A DNA stretch of 64,000 nt from Methyloversatilis universalis FAM5. Its GTDB lineage: Bacteria; Pseudomonadota; Gammaproteobacteria; Burkholderiales; Rhodocyclaceae. Under the pieces are notes generated by a model. That model was not told where the DNA came from. It ran no database searches and saw only the letters and a program-made list of their open reading frames with translations. Both the position numbers and the translations under genes were made by a program. Below, piece by piece: positions 16,115-25,156 of the stretch. The stretch spans positions 124,001 through 188,000 of the forward strand of contig NZ_AFHG01000044.1 in assembly GCF_000214035.2 (NCBI RefSeq). The letters are read 5' to 3'. The number at the start of each line of letters is the position of its first letter. Position 1 is the stretch's first letter.

Positions 16115-16576
16115 TCAGAACGGAATGTGGTAGCCGTAGCCGAGCAGCCGCGTATCGAGGCGAACGTTCCGACTGCGCAACGCCGGACCACCCTGGCCGA
16201 ACGCCACCTTGTCGTACAGTTTTCCCACCGCGAACAGCTCGGTCTCGCCACCGTCCAGGGTGGTGCGGAACACCTGGATGGTGCTGGTGACCTCGGCCTC
16301 CTCGGCCGCATCGTCGATGTCGACTAGGCAGACATTGATGTGACGGCTGATCGGCGACTTGTCGCTGTTGTGCCGGTGCAGGTTGTCGAACAGCGACTTC
16401 ATTCCGGCCTTGTCATGCTCCAGCCACGTCATGTCCTTGCGGATCTCGGGGCTGTATGTCGTGATCCGGTACTGGTACTCCGGCGCACACAGGTCGAGAT
16501 AGCCCTTGAAGTCGCACCGGTCCATGATCAGACCGGATCGGTGGATGAGTTCGGTAATGGCGGTTCTGGTGTCCAC
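16115..16576 (-). CDS. Rieske oxygenase small (beta) subunit
   Basis: The 153-residue protein has the SnoaL/NTF2-like cone fold of ring-hydroxylating-oxygenase beta subunits (ITELIHRSGLIMDRCDFKGYLDLCAPEYQYRITTYSPEI, then SRHINVCLVDIDDAAEEAEVTSTIQVFRTTLDGGETELFAVGKLYDKV). Beta subunits stabilise the alpha trimer. It lies between alpha and reductase genes, as in msmABCD-type and aromatic dioxygenase operons. The start is a GTG at 16576 with AGAGGG a few bases upstream; the frame open beyond it runs into the alpha gene and is discounted. Confidence 0.83.
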   Translation of the reverse strand: MDTRTAITELIHRSGLIMDRCDFKGYLDLCAPEYQYRITTYSPEIRKDMTWLEHDKAGMKSLFDNLHRHNSDKSPISRHINVCLVDIDDAAEEAEVTSTIQVFRTTLDGGETELFAVGKLYDKVAFGQGGPALRSRNVRLDTRLLGYGYHIPF

Positions 16577-16611
16577 GCTTGCCCTCTCGTTTCGGTTCGG
16601 TTGATCTGGAG

Positions 16612-17817
16612 TCACTTCGCCACGGCGGCCTGCTCGCCGTACGGGTCGTAAGCCTTGCGTCCCATGCGGCGACTCCACTCGGCGTAGAAGTGGCGCATCC
16701 CGCCTTCGTCGTGGATGGTCATGTTCTCTTCACGCCCGTGAATCACCCACTTGCTGTCGGTGCGCTCGCGCATCGCCAGTCCCTGGCCATGCACGCCCAG
16801 CAGATCCTCGTGCAGGTTGCGGCCGAACGGTCCCCAGATCATGTTGTGGTCACGGATGCGCTCGGCGCGTTCCTCCGGCGTATCGCGCTTCAGGCCCAGG
16901 CCGCGGAACTCGATCAGCAGCTTGTTCGGACCGAGCGGAATCGCGGTATCCATGCGCAGCACCGAGGTGCGCAGGTTGTAGGTCATGCCGGGGAAGATAT
17001 CGATGAGCACCCAGCCACCCGGCGCCAGACCGGGCCAGCCCACACCGCGGGCCTTGCTGCCCTCGTAGGCGTCGTACTTGATCGCCATCGAGCCCACCGA
17101 CGCGTGTCCGTTCGGATAGCCGGTGTACTTCCGGTCGAAGTAGCCCGGCTGGATCATGCCGGTGATGCGATTGAAGTAGTGCATGTAGTCGTGATAGAAC
17201 TCGCTGTTCGTGTCGTGCCACAGCTTGTAGTTCGTGTTCACGATGGCCTTGTGGTAATGGAACACCTCGAGCGGCTCGTTCAGATGCTCATCGAGCATGC
17301 CCATCGCCTCGCCGATGTACTCCTTGAGGGTGCAGCTGTCGTCATCGACATTCACCCACACGAAGCCGCCAAAGCCCAGTTCGGTCTTCACCTCGCGCAG
17401 GCCGGCATCCTTGCAGCCGAAGCGGTCCTGATAGCCCTCCTTGCCGCGTGAGATGTCGATGCAGTCGCCCGTCGCGTTGAACGACCAGGCGTGAAAGATG
17501 CAGGTGATGCGCTTGGCGTTTCCGACCGGCTCGTAGAGCAGCGTGTTGCCGCGATGCGGACAGATGTTGTAGAAGGTCCGCACCTGCATGTCTTCACCCC
17601 GGATCACGATGAGCGGCGGCCCGCCCGGATGGCTGAAGGTGCGGTAGTCGTAGGCGTTCGGAATCTCCGACTCGTGGCAGGCAATGATCCAGCACTTGTT
17701 GAAGATCTTGCGCTGCTCGTCGAGAAAGATGTCCTCTTCGGTGTAGATGCGCGTATCGACATAGTGAGATTCAGGGAAGCTCGGCGTCTGCTTCCACTCC
17801 ACTGCGTTGCGAGACAT
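16612..17817 (-). CDS. Rieske oxygenase large (alpha) subunit, probable C-S-cleaving (sulfonate) monooxygenase or dioxygenase
   Basis: The 401-residue subunit has a Rieske centre with Cys86-x-His88 (CPHRG) and Cys106-x2-His109 (CIFHAW). Its mononuclear iron motif reads NSEFYHDYMHYF: Glu206, His209, His213. Most family members have Asp-x2-His-x4-His; a bridging Glu is known in carnitine-oxygenase-type enzymes. The surrounding SsuABC-like importer, sulfite dehydrogenase genes and sulfate/sulfite exporters point to a sulfonate substrate; methanesulfonate (an MsmA-like role) or an arylsulfonate are the main candidates, but substrate is inference. It is the first gene of the minus-strand unit, with a sigma-54 promoter about 80 bp upstream and AAAGGA before the ATG at 17817. 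Confidence 0.82.
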   Translation of the reverse strand: MSRNAVEWKQTPSFPESHYVDTRIYTEEDIFLDEQRKIFNKCWIIACHESEIPNAYDYRTFSHPGGPPLIVIRGEDMQVRTFYNICPHRGNTLLYEPVGNAKRITCIFHAWSFNATGDCIDISRGKEGYQDRFGCKDAGLREVKTELGFGGFVWVNVDDDSCTLKEYIGEAMGMLDEHLNEPLEVFHYHKAIVNTNYKLWHDTNSEFYHDYMHYFNRITGMIQPGYFDRKYTGYPNGHASVGSMAIKYDAYEGSKARGVGWPGLAPGGWVLIDIFPGMTYNLRTSVLRMDTAIPLGPNKLLIEFRGLGLKRDTPEERAERIRDHNMIWGPFGRNLHEDLLGVHGQGLAMRERTDSKWVIHGREENMTIHDEGGMRHFYAEWSRRMGRKAYDPYGEQAAVAK

Positions 17818-17896
17818 GTGAGGTCCTTTCCGGTACGTAGCGAGGTGATGTCGTACTGCTGCTCGGATCGACGATCGTGCGTCGATAACCCGACTT

Positions 17897-17912
17897 AGCA
17901 GAAGCCGTGCCG
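17897..17912 (-). promoter_or_regulatory. sigma-54 promoter of the oxygenase/importer operon
   Basis: On the minus strand the sequence reads CGGCACGGCTTCTGCT, with the essential GG (17911-17910) and GC (17899-17898) separated by exactly 10 bases and a good match to TGGCACG-N4-TTGC(A/T). It lies about 80 bp before the alpha-subunit start and about 125 bp from the nearer palindromic activator site. Confidence 0.8.
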
Positions 17913-18035
17913 GCCCCGGAAAACCGACCGGACCGATACGCCGGAACCGTTGCTGCACAAGCGTTTCGAACGCACCGTCCATTTCCGCGACGACGACCTT
18001 GCCGCAAGGCTCCCTCTGCGGCGATCAGTCGCCCG

Positions 18036-18050
18036 GTTTCCTCAGGAAAC
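18036..18050. promoter_or_regulatory. upstream activator site 1, palindrome GTTTCCTCAGGAAAC
   Basis: A near-perfect 15-bp palindrome (only the centre base is unpaired) in the gap between two divergent sigma-54 promoters. The same block, in the form GTTTC-N5-GAAAC, recurs at 18059-18073 and 26508-26522. Such paired dyads about two helix turns apart are typical binding sites of NtrC-family activators; the activator encoded at 26560-27999 is the obvious candidate (inference). Confidence 0.78.
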
Positions 18051-18058
18051 ACCGCAGC

Positions 18059-18073
18059 GTTTCCTGAGGAAAC
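18059..18073. promoter_or_regulatory. upstream activator site 2, palindrome GTTTCCTGAGGAAAC
   Basis: Second 15-bp palindrome, 23 bp centre-to-centre from site 1 and differing only in the central base. Both are followed by ACACCG, so the repeated block is longer than the dyad itself. The pair sits roughly midway between the promoters at 17897-17912 and 18207-18221, well placed to serve both divergent operons by DNA looping. Confidence 0.78.
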
Positions 18074-18206
18074 ACCGTCTCCCTGGCGACTCACTCCGGC
18101 CTACGGCATCACCTCGACAGCCCGGGCGGCCCCTCCCCGCAATGCCTTCCGCACGGCCTTGATACCTCGCAGGTTGCGCCCCTGCAGTGCATGCGCGCTC
18201 GCGCCG

Positions 18207-18221
18207 TGGCACTGAACTTGC
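18207..18221 (+). promoter_or_regulatory. sigma-54 promoter of the sulP-soeABC operon
   Basis: TGGCACTGAACTTGC has GG at 18208-18209 and GC at 18220-18221, exactly 10 bases apart, and matches the sigma-54 -24/-12 consensus at nearly all conserved positions. It lies about 90 bp before the SulP start, with the two GTTTC-N5-GAAAC palindromes 134-171 bp upstream. Confidence 0.85.
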
Positions 18222-18312
18222 GTAAGGGGTCGGCCATGCGCTTGACCACTGCATCGCACTCCAGAACCCCCTTGTCCGGTCAGAGCGCACCTTCAACACG
18301 AAAGCCTGACGC

Positions 18313-20097
18313 TTGAACCCACTGTCCAATCGCGTAAACAGAACAGGTCTGTCATTGCTGCCGATGCGACGCTGGTGGCCGATGGTCAATCGCGCATCAC
18401 TGCGCAGCGACGCCATGGCAGGTCTGAGCGGAACCATCATCCTGCTGCCCCAGGCGGTGGCCTACGCACACATCGCCGGCATGCCTCCGGAGTACGGTCT
18501 CTACGCCGCCATCATTCCGGTCATCTTCGCGGCACTGTTCGGTTCATCCCGGCATCTGGTGTCCGGTCCGACCGCAGCGCTCTCCATCGTCGTGTTCTCG
18601 ACCATCAGTCCGCTGGCCGAGCCCGGCAGCACGGCCTACATCGCCTACGTGCTGACGCTCACCTTCATGGTCGGCCTGATGCAGCTCGCACTCGCCTTCG
18701 CGCGCATGGGCATGCTGGTCAATTTCATTTCGCACAGCGTCGTCATCGGCTTCACCGCAGGCGCGGCCGTCCTGATCGCGGTGAGTCAGCTGAAGAATTT
18801 CTTCGGCCTGCACTACGGTTCAGGCGGTGAATTCTTCGGCACGCTGTCCCGCTTTGCGGCCGCCGCCGGGGACATCAACTGGCAGGTGGCGGGGGTGGGT
18901 GCGGTCACGCTCGTGGCGGGGATACTCACCAAACGTCACGTGCGCCGCGTGCCCTACATGATCGTGGCCATGGTGGTCGGCAGCGTCTACGCGCTCGCCG
19001 TGAAAGCGATGGTGGGCCACGATGCGGGCATCGAGACCGTGTCCGAGATTCCACGCAGCCTGCCGCCGCTGTCGGCACCGATGCTGTCCATGGAGGTGCT
19101 GCACCAGCTCGGCGCGATCGCGCTCGCCGTCACCCTGCTGTCGCTGACCGAGGCGCTGTCGATCGCGCGTGCCGTAGGCGCGAAATCCGGCCAGCACATC
19201 GACGGCAACCAGGAGTTCTTCGGTCAGGGCCTGGCCAATCTGGCCGGCAGCTTCTTCTCCGGCTACGTGTCGAGCGGATCGTTCACGCGCAGCGGCATCA
19301 ACTACGAGGCGGGCGCGGTCACCCCGCTGTCGTCGGTCTTCTCGGCCTGCTTCCTGGTTCTGACCCTGCTGTTCTTCGTGCCGCTCGCGCGCTATCTGCC
19401 GATCGCCTCGATGGCCGCCATCCTGTTCATGGTCGCCTATGCCCTGATCGACGTGAAACACATCTGCGCGGTCATGCGCACCAGCCGACGCGAGTCTGCG
19501 GTGCTGTTCGCGACGCTCGCATCCACGCTGGTGTTCCAGCTCGAATTCGCGATCTACGCCGGCGTCATTCTGTCCCTGGTTCTCTATCTGGAGCGCACCG
19601 CGCGACCGGGCATACGTGCCGCCGTCCCGGCGCCCGGCGAGGGACAGTACCACTTCGTGCCGCAGCGCGACGAACCCGACTGCCCCCAGCTGAAGATGGA
19701 GTTCATCGACGGAGAGCTGTACTTCGGCGCGATCGATCACGTGAAGCGTCACCTGCACCAGCTCGAGGAAGTTCATCCGGAGCAGAAGCATCTGCTCATC
19801 CTCGCGCCCGGCATCAACTTCATCGATGCATCCGGTGCGGACCTGCTTGCCGAAGAGGCACGGCGACGGCGCGCGCGCGGTGGAGGTCTGTACTTCCATC
19901 GGCTGAACGAGCAGGCGCGCAGCACGCTCGAGCGCGGCGGCCAGCTCGGGGACATCGGACAGAACAGCCTGTTCGCGATCGGCGACGACGTGATCGGCAC
20001 GCTGTATCCGCGCTTCGATCCGAAGGTCTGCGCGAACTGCTCCAGCCGCATCTTCAGGCAATGCAGGGAGAGGCTGCCGGATGGCAGCCCCCGCTGA
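18313..20097 (+). CDS. SulP-family anion (sulfate) transporter with STAS domain
   Basis: The 594-residue membrane protein shows the SulP N-terminal signature (DAMAGLSGTIILLPQAVAYAHIAGMPPEYGLYAAIIPV), about 12 membrane segments to residue 430, then a cytoplasmic STAS domain (LKMEFIDGELYFGAIDHVKRHL, LILAPGINFIDASGADLL). The C-terminus carries CANCSSRIFRQC, a four-residue-spaced cysteine cluster not usual in SulP. It heads the soeABC operon under a sigma-54 promoter, so sulfate export after sulfite oxidation is a reasonable role, though SulP proteins can also import. The frame begins at TTG 18313; an ATG at 18364 (MRRWWPM) is an alternative start. Confidence 0.88.
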   Translation: MNPLSNRVNRTGLSLLPMRRWWPMVNRASLRSDAMAGLSGTIILLPQAVAYAHIAGMPPEYGLYAAIIPVIFAALFGSSRHLVSGPTAALSIVVFSTISPLAEPGSTAYIAYVLTLTFMVGLMQLALAFARMGMLVNFISHSVVIGFTAGAAVLIAVSQLKNFFGLHYGSGGEFFGTLSRFAAAAGDINWQVAGVGAVTLVAGILTKRHVRRVPYMIVAMVVGSVYALAVKAMVGHDAGIETVSEIPRSLPPLSAPMLSMEVLHQLGAIALAVTLLSLTEALSIARAVGAKSGQHIDGNQEFFGQGLANLAGSFFSGYVSSGSFTRSGINYEAGAVTPLSSVFSACFLVLTLLFFVPLARYLPIASMAAILFMVAYALIDVKHICAVMRTSRRESAVLFATLASTLVFQLEFAIYAGVILSLVLYLERTARPGIRAAVPAPGEGQYHFVPQRDEPDCPQLKMEFIDGELYFGAIDHVKRHLHQLEEVHPEQKHLLILAPGINFIDASGADLLAEEARRRRARGGGLYFHRLNEQARSTLERGGQLGDIGQNSLFAIGDDVIGTLYPRFDPKVCANCSSRIFRQCRERLPDGSPR

Positions 20098-20143
20098 TCA
20101 TCTGCACCCGTCGCAAACGTCAATCACCACCATGGAGTCATCG

Positions 20144-23050
20144 ATGAGCACAGTCCGTCTGTCGAACCCGCACGCCGAGCCGGTGGAGGAACTGGATGTC
20201 AAGAAGACCACCTGCTACATGTGCGCCTGCCGCTGCGGCATCCGCGTCCATCTGCGCAACGGCGAGGTGCGCTACATCGATGGCAATCCGGACCACCCGC
20301 TGAACCAGGGCGTCATCTGTGCCAAGGGCGCGTCCGGCATCATGAAGCAGCAGTCGCCGGCGCGATTGACCCAGCCTCTGATCCGCAGACCGGGTACCGA
20401 GCGCGGTGCCGGCGAGTTCGACGAAATCAGCTGGGAAGAGGTGTTCGCGCTGCTTGCCGAGCGCCTGAAGAAACTGCGCGAAACCGATCCGAAGAAGTTC
20501 GCGCTGTTCACCGGCCGCGACCAGATGCAGGCGCTCACCGGCATGTTCGCCAAGCAGTTCGGCACGCCGAACTACGCGGCGCACGGCGGCTTCTGCTCGG
20601 TCAATATGGCGGCCGGCATGATCTACACCATCGGCGGCTCCTTCTGGGAATTCGGCGGCCCCGACCTCGAGCGTTCGAAGCTGTTCATCATGATCGGCAC
20701 GGCGGAGGACCACCACTCCAATCCGATGAAGGTGGCGCTGTCGAAGTTCAAGCGCAACGGCGGCCGCTTCGTGTCCATCAATCCGGTGCGCACCGGCTAT
20801 TCGGCGATTGCCGACGAGTGGGTGCCGATCAAGCCGGGCACCGACGGCGCCCTGCTGCTGGCGCTGTGTCACGAAATCATCGCCAAGGGGCTGTACGACC
20901 GGGAGTTCCTCGCCCGCTACACCAACGCGGGTCAGCTGGTGATCCAGGATCCGGACGCCGACGAATTCGGCCTGTTCGCGATGGACCCGGAGGGCGATCC
21001 GGTGAACCCGGACTACCCGCACAACAAGTACTGGTGGGACCGCCTGACAGACAAGCTGGTCCCGACCCACACGCCCGGCGCCGACCCTCGGCTGCGCGGC
21101 AGCTACGCGCTGCCAGACGGCACACCGGTGAAGCCGGCATTCCAGCTGCTGCTCGACCGCCTCAAGAGCTATACGCCGGAATGGGCGGAAGGCATCTGCG
21201 GCGTTCCGGCGGACACCATCCGCCGGCTGGCGCATGAAATGGGCGTGACGGCCCGTGACCAGAAAATCCACCTGCCGATCTCATGGACCGACTCCTGGGG
21301 CGTCGAGCACGACCACGTGACCGGCAACCCGGTGTCCTTCCACGCGATGCGCGGACTGGCCGCTCATTCGAACGGCTTCCACACGATACGTGCGCTGGCC
21401 ATCCTGATGTCGCTGCTGGGCACCATCGATCGCCCGGGCGGCTTCCGCCACAAGGCGCCCTTCCCGCGCGCCATACCACCGATCGCCAAGCCGCCGCGCG
21501 GTCCGCACGCGGTCAAGCCCAACAGTCCGCTCGACGGCATGCCGCTGGGCTTCCCGGCCGATCCGGCGGATCTGTGCGTGGATGACGACGGGCGCCCGGT
21601 ACGCATCGACAAGGGCTTCTCGTGGGAGTACCCGCTGTCGGCGCACGGCCTGATGCACAACGTGATCACCAACGCCTGGCGCGGCGACCCGTATCCGATC
21701 GACACCCTGCTCATCTTCATGGCGAACATGGCGTGGAACTCGACCATGAACACCAGCGAAGTACGCCAGATGCTGAACGACAAGGGCGAGGACGGCGAAT
21801 ACCGCATTCCCTTCATCGTGGTCTGCGACGCCTTCCAGTCGGAGATGACAGGCTTCGCCGACCTCATCCTGCCCGACACCACCTATCTGGAACGGCACGA
21901 CGTGATGTCGATACTCGACCGGCCGATCTCCGAGTTCGACGGCCCGGTCGACTCGGTGCGCATTCCGGTGGTCGAGCCCAAGGGCCAGTGCAAGCCCTTC
22001 CAGGAAGTGCTGATCGAACTCGGCAGCCGGCTCGGCCTGCCGGCCTTCGTGCGGCCGGATGGCACGCGCAAGTTCCGCGACTACCCGGACTTCATCGTGA
22101 ACTACGAAACCGAACCGGGATCGGGCATCGGCTTCCTTGCCGGCTGGCGCGGCGTGGACGGTCAGAAGGCCATACGCGGGGAGCCCAATCCGAAGCAGTG
22201 GGAAATGTACGCGAAGAACAACTGTGTCTTCCATTACGTGCTGCCCGCGTCCTACCAGTACATGCGCAACTGGAACAAGGGCTATATGGAATGGGCGCAG
22301 CGGGTGCGCATGCGGCGCGACGCGGATCCGATCCTGATCCACCTGTACTCCGACGTGATGCAGCGCTTCCGGCTGGCCGCGCAGGGGAAGCGGCCGGGTC
22401 GCCGGCCGCCGCCCGAACTGCGCGAACGCGTCGAGAAGTACTTCGACCCGCTGCCCTTCTACTACCCGCCGCTGGAATCGCAGAGCACCGACACCACGCG
22501 CTATCCGCTGAACGCGGTGACGCAGCGGCCGATGGCGATGTACCACTCGTGGGATTCGCAGAACGCCTGGCTGCGGCAGATCCACGCACACAACTATCTG
22601 CACGTGAATCCGGCCACCGCGCGTGCCGCCGGCATCGGCGACGGTGACTGGATGTGGGCGGAATCGCCCTGGGGCAAGGTGCGCTGCATGTGCCGCTACA
22701 GCGAGGCGGTCGAGGCGGGCACCGTGTGGACGTGGAATGCGATCGGCAAGGCGAGCAATGCGTGGAACCTCGGACCCATGGCCAACGAGGCACGCAAGGG
22801 CTTCCTGCTGAATCACCTGATATCGGAAGAACTGCCGATGCAGGGCAGCGCGCGGCGCATGTCGAATTCCGATCCGGTGACCGGGCAGGCGGCCTGGTAC
22901 GACGTGCGTGTGCGCATCTATCGCGCCGGCGACGACGAACCGAAGGAGAGCTGGCCGCAGTTCGAGCCGATGAAAACCTTGCCTGGCGTGACGAAGACAC
23001 GCCCGGGTGTCCTGAAGTACTTCGTCGGCAACTGGAAGAAGCGCTCATGA
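20144..23050 (+). CDS. soeA: SoeA-type sulfite dehydrogenase molybdopterin subunit
   Basis: The 968-residue molybdopterin-guanine-dinucleotide enzyme of the DMSO-reductase family has an N-terminal [4Fe-4S] site (CYMCACRCG, then GVICAKG) and the full bis-MGD fold (GRDQMQALTGMFAKQFG, NPVRTGYSAIADEWVPIKPGTDGALLLAL, FADLILPDTTYLERHDV, C-terminal YLHVNPATARAAGIGDGDWMW). There is no twin-arginine signal, so it works in the cytoplasm, as known for SoeABC. SoeA oxidises sulfite to sulfate and passes electrons to SoeB and SoeC. The ATG at 20144 is chosen because GGAG lies 6 bases upstream; an in-frame ATG at 20132 is possible. The gene begins 46 bp after SulP. Confidence 0.88.
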   Translation: MSTVRLSNPHAEPVEELDVKKTTCYMCACRCGIRVHLRNGEVRYIDGNPDHPLNQGVICAKGASGIMKQQSPARLTQPLIRRPGTERGAGEFDEISWEEVFALLAERLKKLRETDPKKFALFTGRDQMQALTGMFAKQFGTPNYAAHGGFCSVNMAAGMIYTIGGSFWEFGGPDLERSKLFIMIGTAEDHHSNPMKVALSKFKRNGGRFVSINPVRTGYSAIADEWVPIKPGTDGALLLALCHEIIAKGLYDREFLARYTNAGQLVIQDPDADEFGLFAMDPEGDPVNPDYPHNKYWWDRLTDKLVPTHTPGADPRLRGSYALPDGTPVKPAFQLLLDRLKSYTPEWAEGICGVPADTIRRLAHEMGVTARDQKIHLPISWTDSWGVEHDHVTGNPVSFHAMRGLAAHSNGFHTIRALAILMSLLGTIDRPGGFRHKAPFPRAIPPIAKPPRGPHAVKPNSPLDGMPLGFPADPADLCVDDDGRPVRIDKGFSWEYPLSAHGLMHNVITNAWRGDPYPIDTLLIFMANMAWNSTMNTSEVRQMLNDKGEDGEYRIPFIVVCDAFQSEMTGFADLILPDTTYLERHDVMSILDRPISEFDGPVDSVRIPVVEPKGQCKPFQEVLIELGSRLGLPAFVRPDGTRKFRDYPDFIVNYETEPGSGIGFLAGWRGVDGQKAIRGEPNPKQWEMYAKNNCVFHYVLPASYQYMRNWNKGYMEWAQRVRMRRDADPILIHLYSDVMQRFRLAAQGKRPGRRPPPELRERVEKYFDPLPFYYPPLESQSTDTTRYPLNAVTQRPMAMYHSWDSQNAWLRQIHAHNYLHVNPATARAAGIGDGDWMWAESPWGKVRCMCRYSEAVEAGTVWTWNAIGKASNAWNLGPMANEARKGFLLNHLISEELPMQGSARRMSNSDPVTGQAAWYDVRVRIYRAGDDEPKESWPQFEPMKTLPGVTKTRPGVLKYFVGNWKKRS

Positions 23051-23117
23051 ACCGCCGTCGCCATCGTCCGATTCACCCCTTCGCCCGCGAATGCGGACTG
23101 CGTGCAGGAGACATGCA

Positions 23118-23849
23118 ATGACCCAGCTGGCACTCGTGATCGACCTCAACGTCTGCGTGGGCTGTCAGGCCTGCGTGACGAGCTGCAAGTCGTGGAACAC
23201 ATCGGGAACGGCCGGTTCGCTGGCCGACCTCAATCCCTACGATGAAGACCCGACGGGCACCTTCTTCAACCGGGTGCAGACCTTCGAGGTGGGCAGTTAT
23301 CCGAACACCGAAACCGTGCACTTCCCGAAGTCGTGCCTGCACTGCGAGGACCCTCCCTGTGTTCCGGTCTGCCCGACCGGCGCCAGCTACAAGCGGGCCG
23401 AGGACGGCATCGTGCTGGTCGACTACGACAAGTGCATCGGGTGCAAGTACTGCTCCTGGGCCTGTCCCTACGGTGTCCGCGAACTTGATCCGGAACGCAA
23501 GGAGATGACCAAGTGCACGCTGTGCGTGGACCGCATCTACAACGAAGCGCTGCCCGAACGCGATCGCAAGCCGGCCTGCGTGCTCGCCTGCCCGACCAGC
23601 GCTCGCATCTTCGGCGACGTGCACGACCCCGACTCCGTGGCGTCGAAGGCGATACGCGAGCGCGGCGGCTACCAGCTGATGCCGGAATGGGGCACCGAGC
23701 CGTCCAACCATTATCTGCCGCGCCGCAAGACTGAAATGACCATACGGCCCGACGAGATTGTCCGCACCGACAATCCGCTGAAAGTGGACGGCCTCAAGCC
23801 CATGCCGGATGCCAGCACGCCGGCGCTGGACGACGCCGCCAGCTGGTGA
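23118..23849 (+). CDS. soeB: SoeB-type iron-sulfur electron-transfer subunit
   Basis: The 243-residue ferredoxin-like protein has four clusters of cysteines: CVGCQACVTSCK, CLHCEDPPCVPVCPTGA, CIGCKYCSWACPYGV and CTLCVDRI...CVLACP, as in DmsB/PsrB/SoeB. It relays electrons from SoeA to the membrane anchor. The ATG at 23118 is preceded by AGGAGA and begins the conserved stretch MTQLALVIDLNVCVGC. It lies 67 bp after soeA and 31 bp before soeC. Confidence 0.9.
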   Translation: MTQLALVIDLNVCVGCQACVTSCKSWNTSGTAGSLADLNPYDEDPTGTFFNRVQTFEVGSYPNTETVHFPKSCLHCEDPPCVPVCPTGASYKRAEDGIVLVDYDKCIGCKYCSWACPYGVRELDPERKEMTKCTLCVDRIYNEALPERDRKPACVLACPTSARIFGDVHDPDSVASKAIRERGGYQLMPEWGTEPSNHYLPRRKTEMTIRPDEIVRTDNPLKVDGLKPMPDASTPALDDAASW

Positions 23850-23880
23850 CTCCCACTCCATCCACCGACAGGACGACACG

Positions 23881-24822
23881 ATGAATCCCGCCTTCTCCGT
23901 CATTCTGCTTACGACGCTCACCGGCGCCGGTCAGGGCCTCTTCCTCGCACTTTTCGGAAGTGAGCTCGCGCATGCGCTCAAACTTTCGGCCCCGATGCCG
24001 GGTCACGACTTCTATGTCCTCGGCGCACTCATCAGCCTTGCGCTGTCGGGCGCCGGACTGGTCGCGTCGTTCTTTCACCTCGGCCGACCCGAGCGGGCCT
24101 GGCGCAGTGCCGCGATGTGGCGCACCTCCTGGCTTTCGCGAGAGGTCATCGTACTGCCGGCCTTCATGGCGACCACCGCGCTGTACGCGCTCAGTCACGC
24201 CATGAGCTGGCCGATCACCCTCGCGACCGGCGCGATCGGCGCCGCACTGGCGCTGGCGCTGTTCGTATGTACCGGAATGATCTATGCGTGCCTGAAGTTC
24301 CTGCAGGAGTGGGCCAGTCCGCTTACCGTGATCAACTATCTGGTGCTGGGCTGCGCCTCAGGCCTGACGCTGGCCAGCGCCTACGCCGCGCTCAGCGCCG
24401 CCGAACTGATGACGATGATGACATCGCTTGCCATCGCCCTGACGGTGCTCGGCCTGGCCACGCGCAGCGCCTCGCTGCTGCGCAATGCGCGACTGCGTCC
24501 CCGCTCGTCACTGCAGACCGCGATCGGCGTCCATCACCCGCGCATCGCGCAGCGGTCTCAGGGCCTGATGGGCGGCTCCTTCAACACCCGTGAGTTCTTC
24601 CACCACCGCACGCTGCAGTTCCTGCGCTCGGTGAAATGGACCTTCCTGCTGCTCGCCTTCGTGCTGCCGGTACTGCTGCTCGCGGCAGGTGCCATGACCG
24701 CCTCGCCCCCCCTGCTATGGCTGGCCTTCGCAGTCCAGTACGTCGGCCTGCTGGCTGAACGCTGGTACTTCTTCGCGCAGGCCAATCACCCGCAGAACCT
24801 CTACTACCAGACCATCTCCTGA
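23881..24822 (+). CDS. soeC: SoeC-type membrane anchor (DmsC/NrfD-like)
   Basis: The 313-residue inner-membrane protein has about eight predicted membrane segments. The N-terminus (MNPAFSVILLTTLTGAGQGLFLALFG) and the motif FFHLGRPERAWRSAAMWRTSWLSREV are typical of the DmsC/SoeC anchor. It takes electrons from SoeB to the quinone pool. The C-terminus (LAERWYFFAQANHPQNLYYQ) is also conserved in DmsC-like anchors of sulfite dehydrogenases. The ATG at 23881 matches the start of the conserved region; the open frame upstream overlaps the soeB end. Confidence 0.9.
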   Translation: MNPAFSVILLTTLTGAGQGLFLALFGSELAHALKLSAPMPGHDFYVLGALISLALSGAGLVASFFHLGRPERAWRSAAMWRTSWLSREVIVLPAFMATTALYALSHAMSWPITLATGAIGAALALALFVCTGMIYACLKFLQEWASPLTVINYLVLGCASGLTLASAYAALSAAELMTMMTSLAIALTVLGLATRSASLLRNARLRPRSSLQTAIGVHHPRIAQRSQGLMGGSFNTREFFHHRTLQFLRSVKWTFLLLAFVLPVLLLAAGAMTASPPLLWLAFAVQYVGLLAERWYFFAQANHPQNLYYQTIS

Positions 24823-24827
24823 CGACG

Positions 24828-24851
24828 GATGGCGGGCTGCGGCCCGCCATC
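24828..24851 (+). terminator. hairpin terminator after soeC
   Basis: A perfect 10-bp stem, GATGGCGGGC at 24828-24837 and GCCCGCCATC at 24842-24851, with loop TGCG, begins 5 bp after the soeC stop. It is followed by C-rich rather than T-rich sequence, so it may act with Rho or as a transcript-protecting end. The remaining 300 bp to the convergent tauE stop shows no gene. Confidence 0.65.
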
Positions 24852-25156
24852 GCCCCCTCCGCGCGCGCCGTTTCCGCCCTTCTCCTTCCGCCCTCCTTCC
24901 GCCGGCCCGCCCGGCAGAACACGGCGCCTGCACGAACGCCCCCTCACCGGTCACCGGGATGCCGTCTGCCTGGCCGCTGCGCCCCCCCGCGTTGCGGCGA
25001 GCGATTGCTCCGGTCAGTCCGGTCATGAGGAGGACGTCTTTCCGGGCCGCTTCACGGCGCGATCACGGACTTTCGGCGGGGGAACGAAAGTTGGCCACGG
25101 ATGCGGCGGACCTGTCCCGGCCGGGCATGCGTGACGCGGACGCGCAATACAGGCGT

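Noticed and set aside
20138-22816. Long minus-strand open frames opposite soeA
   Set aside because: SoeA motifs are intact on the plus strand; the opposite frames are shadow translations.
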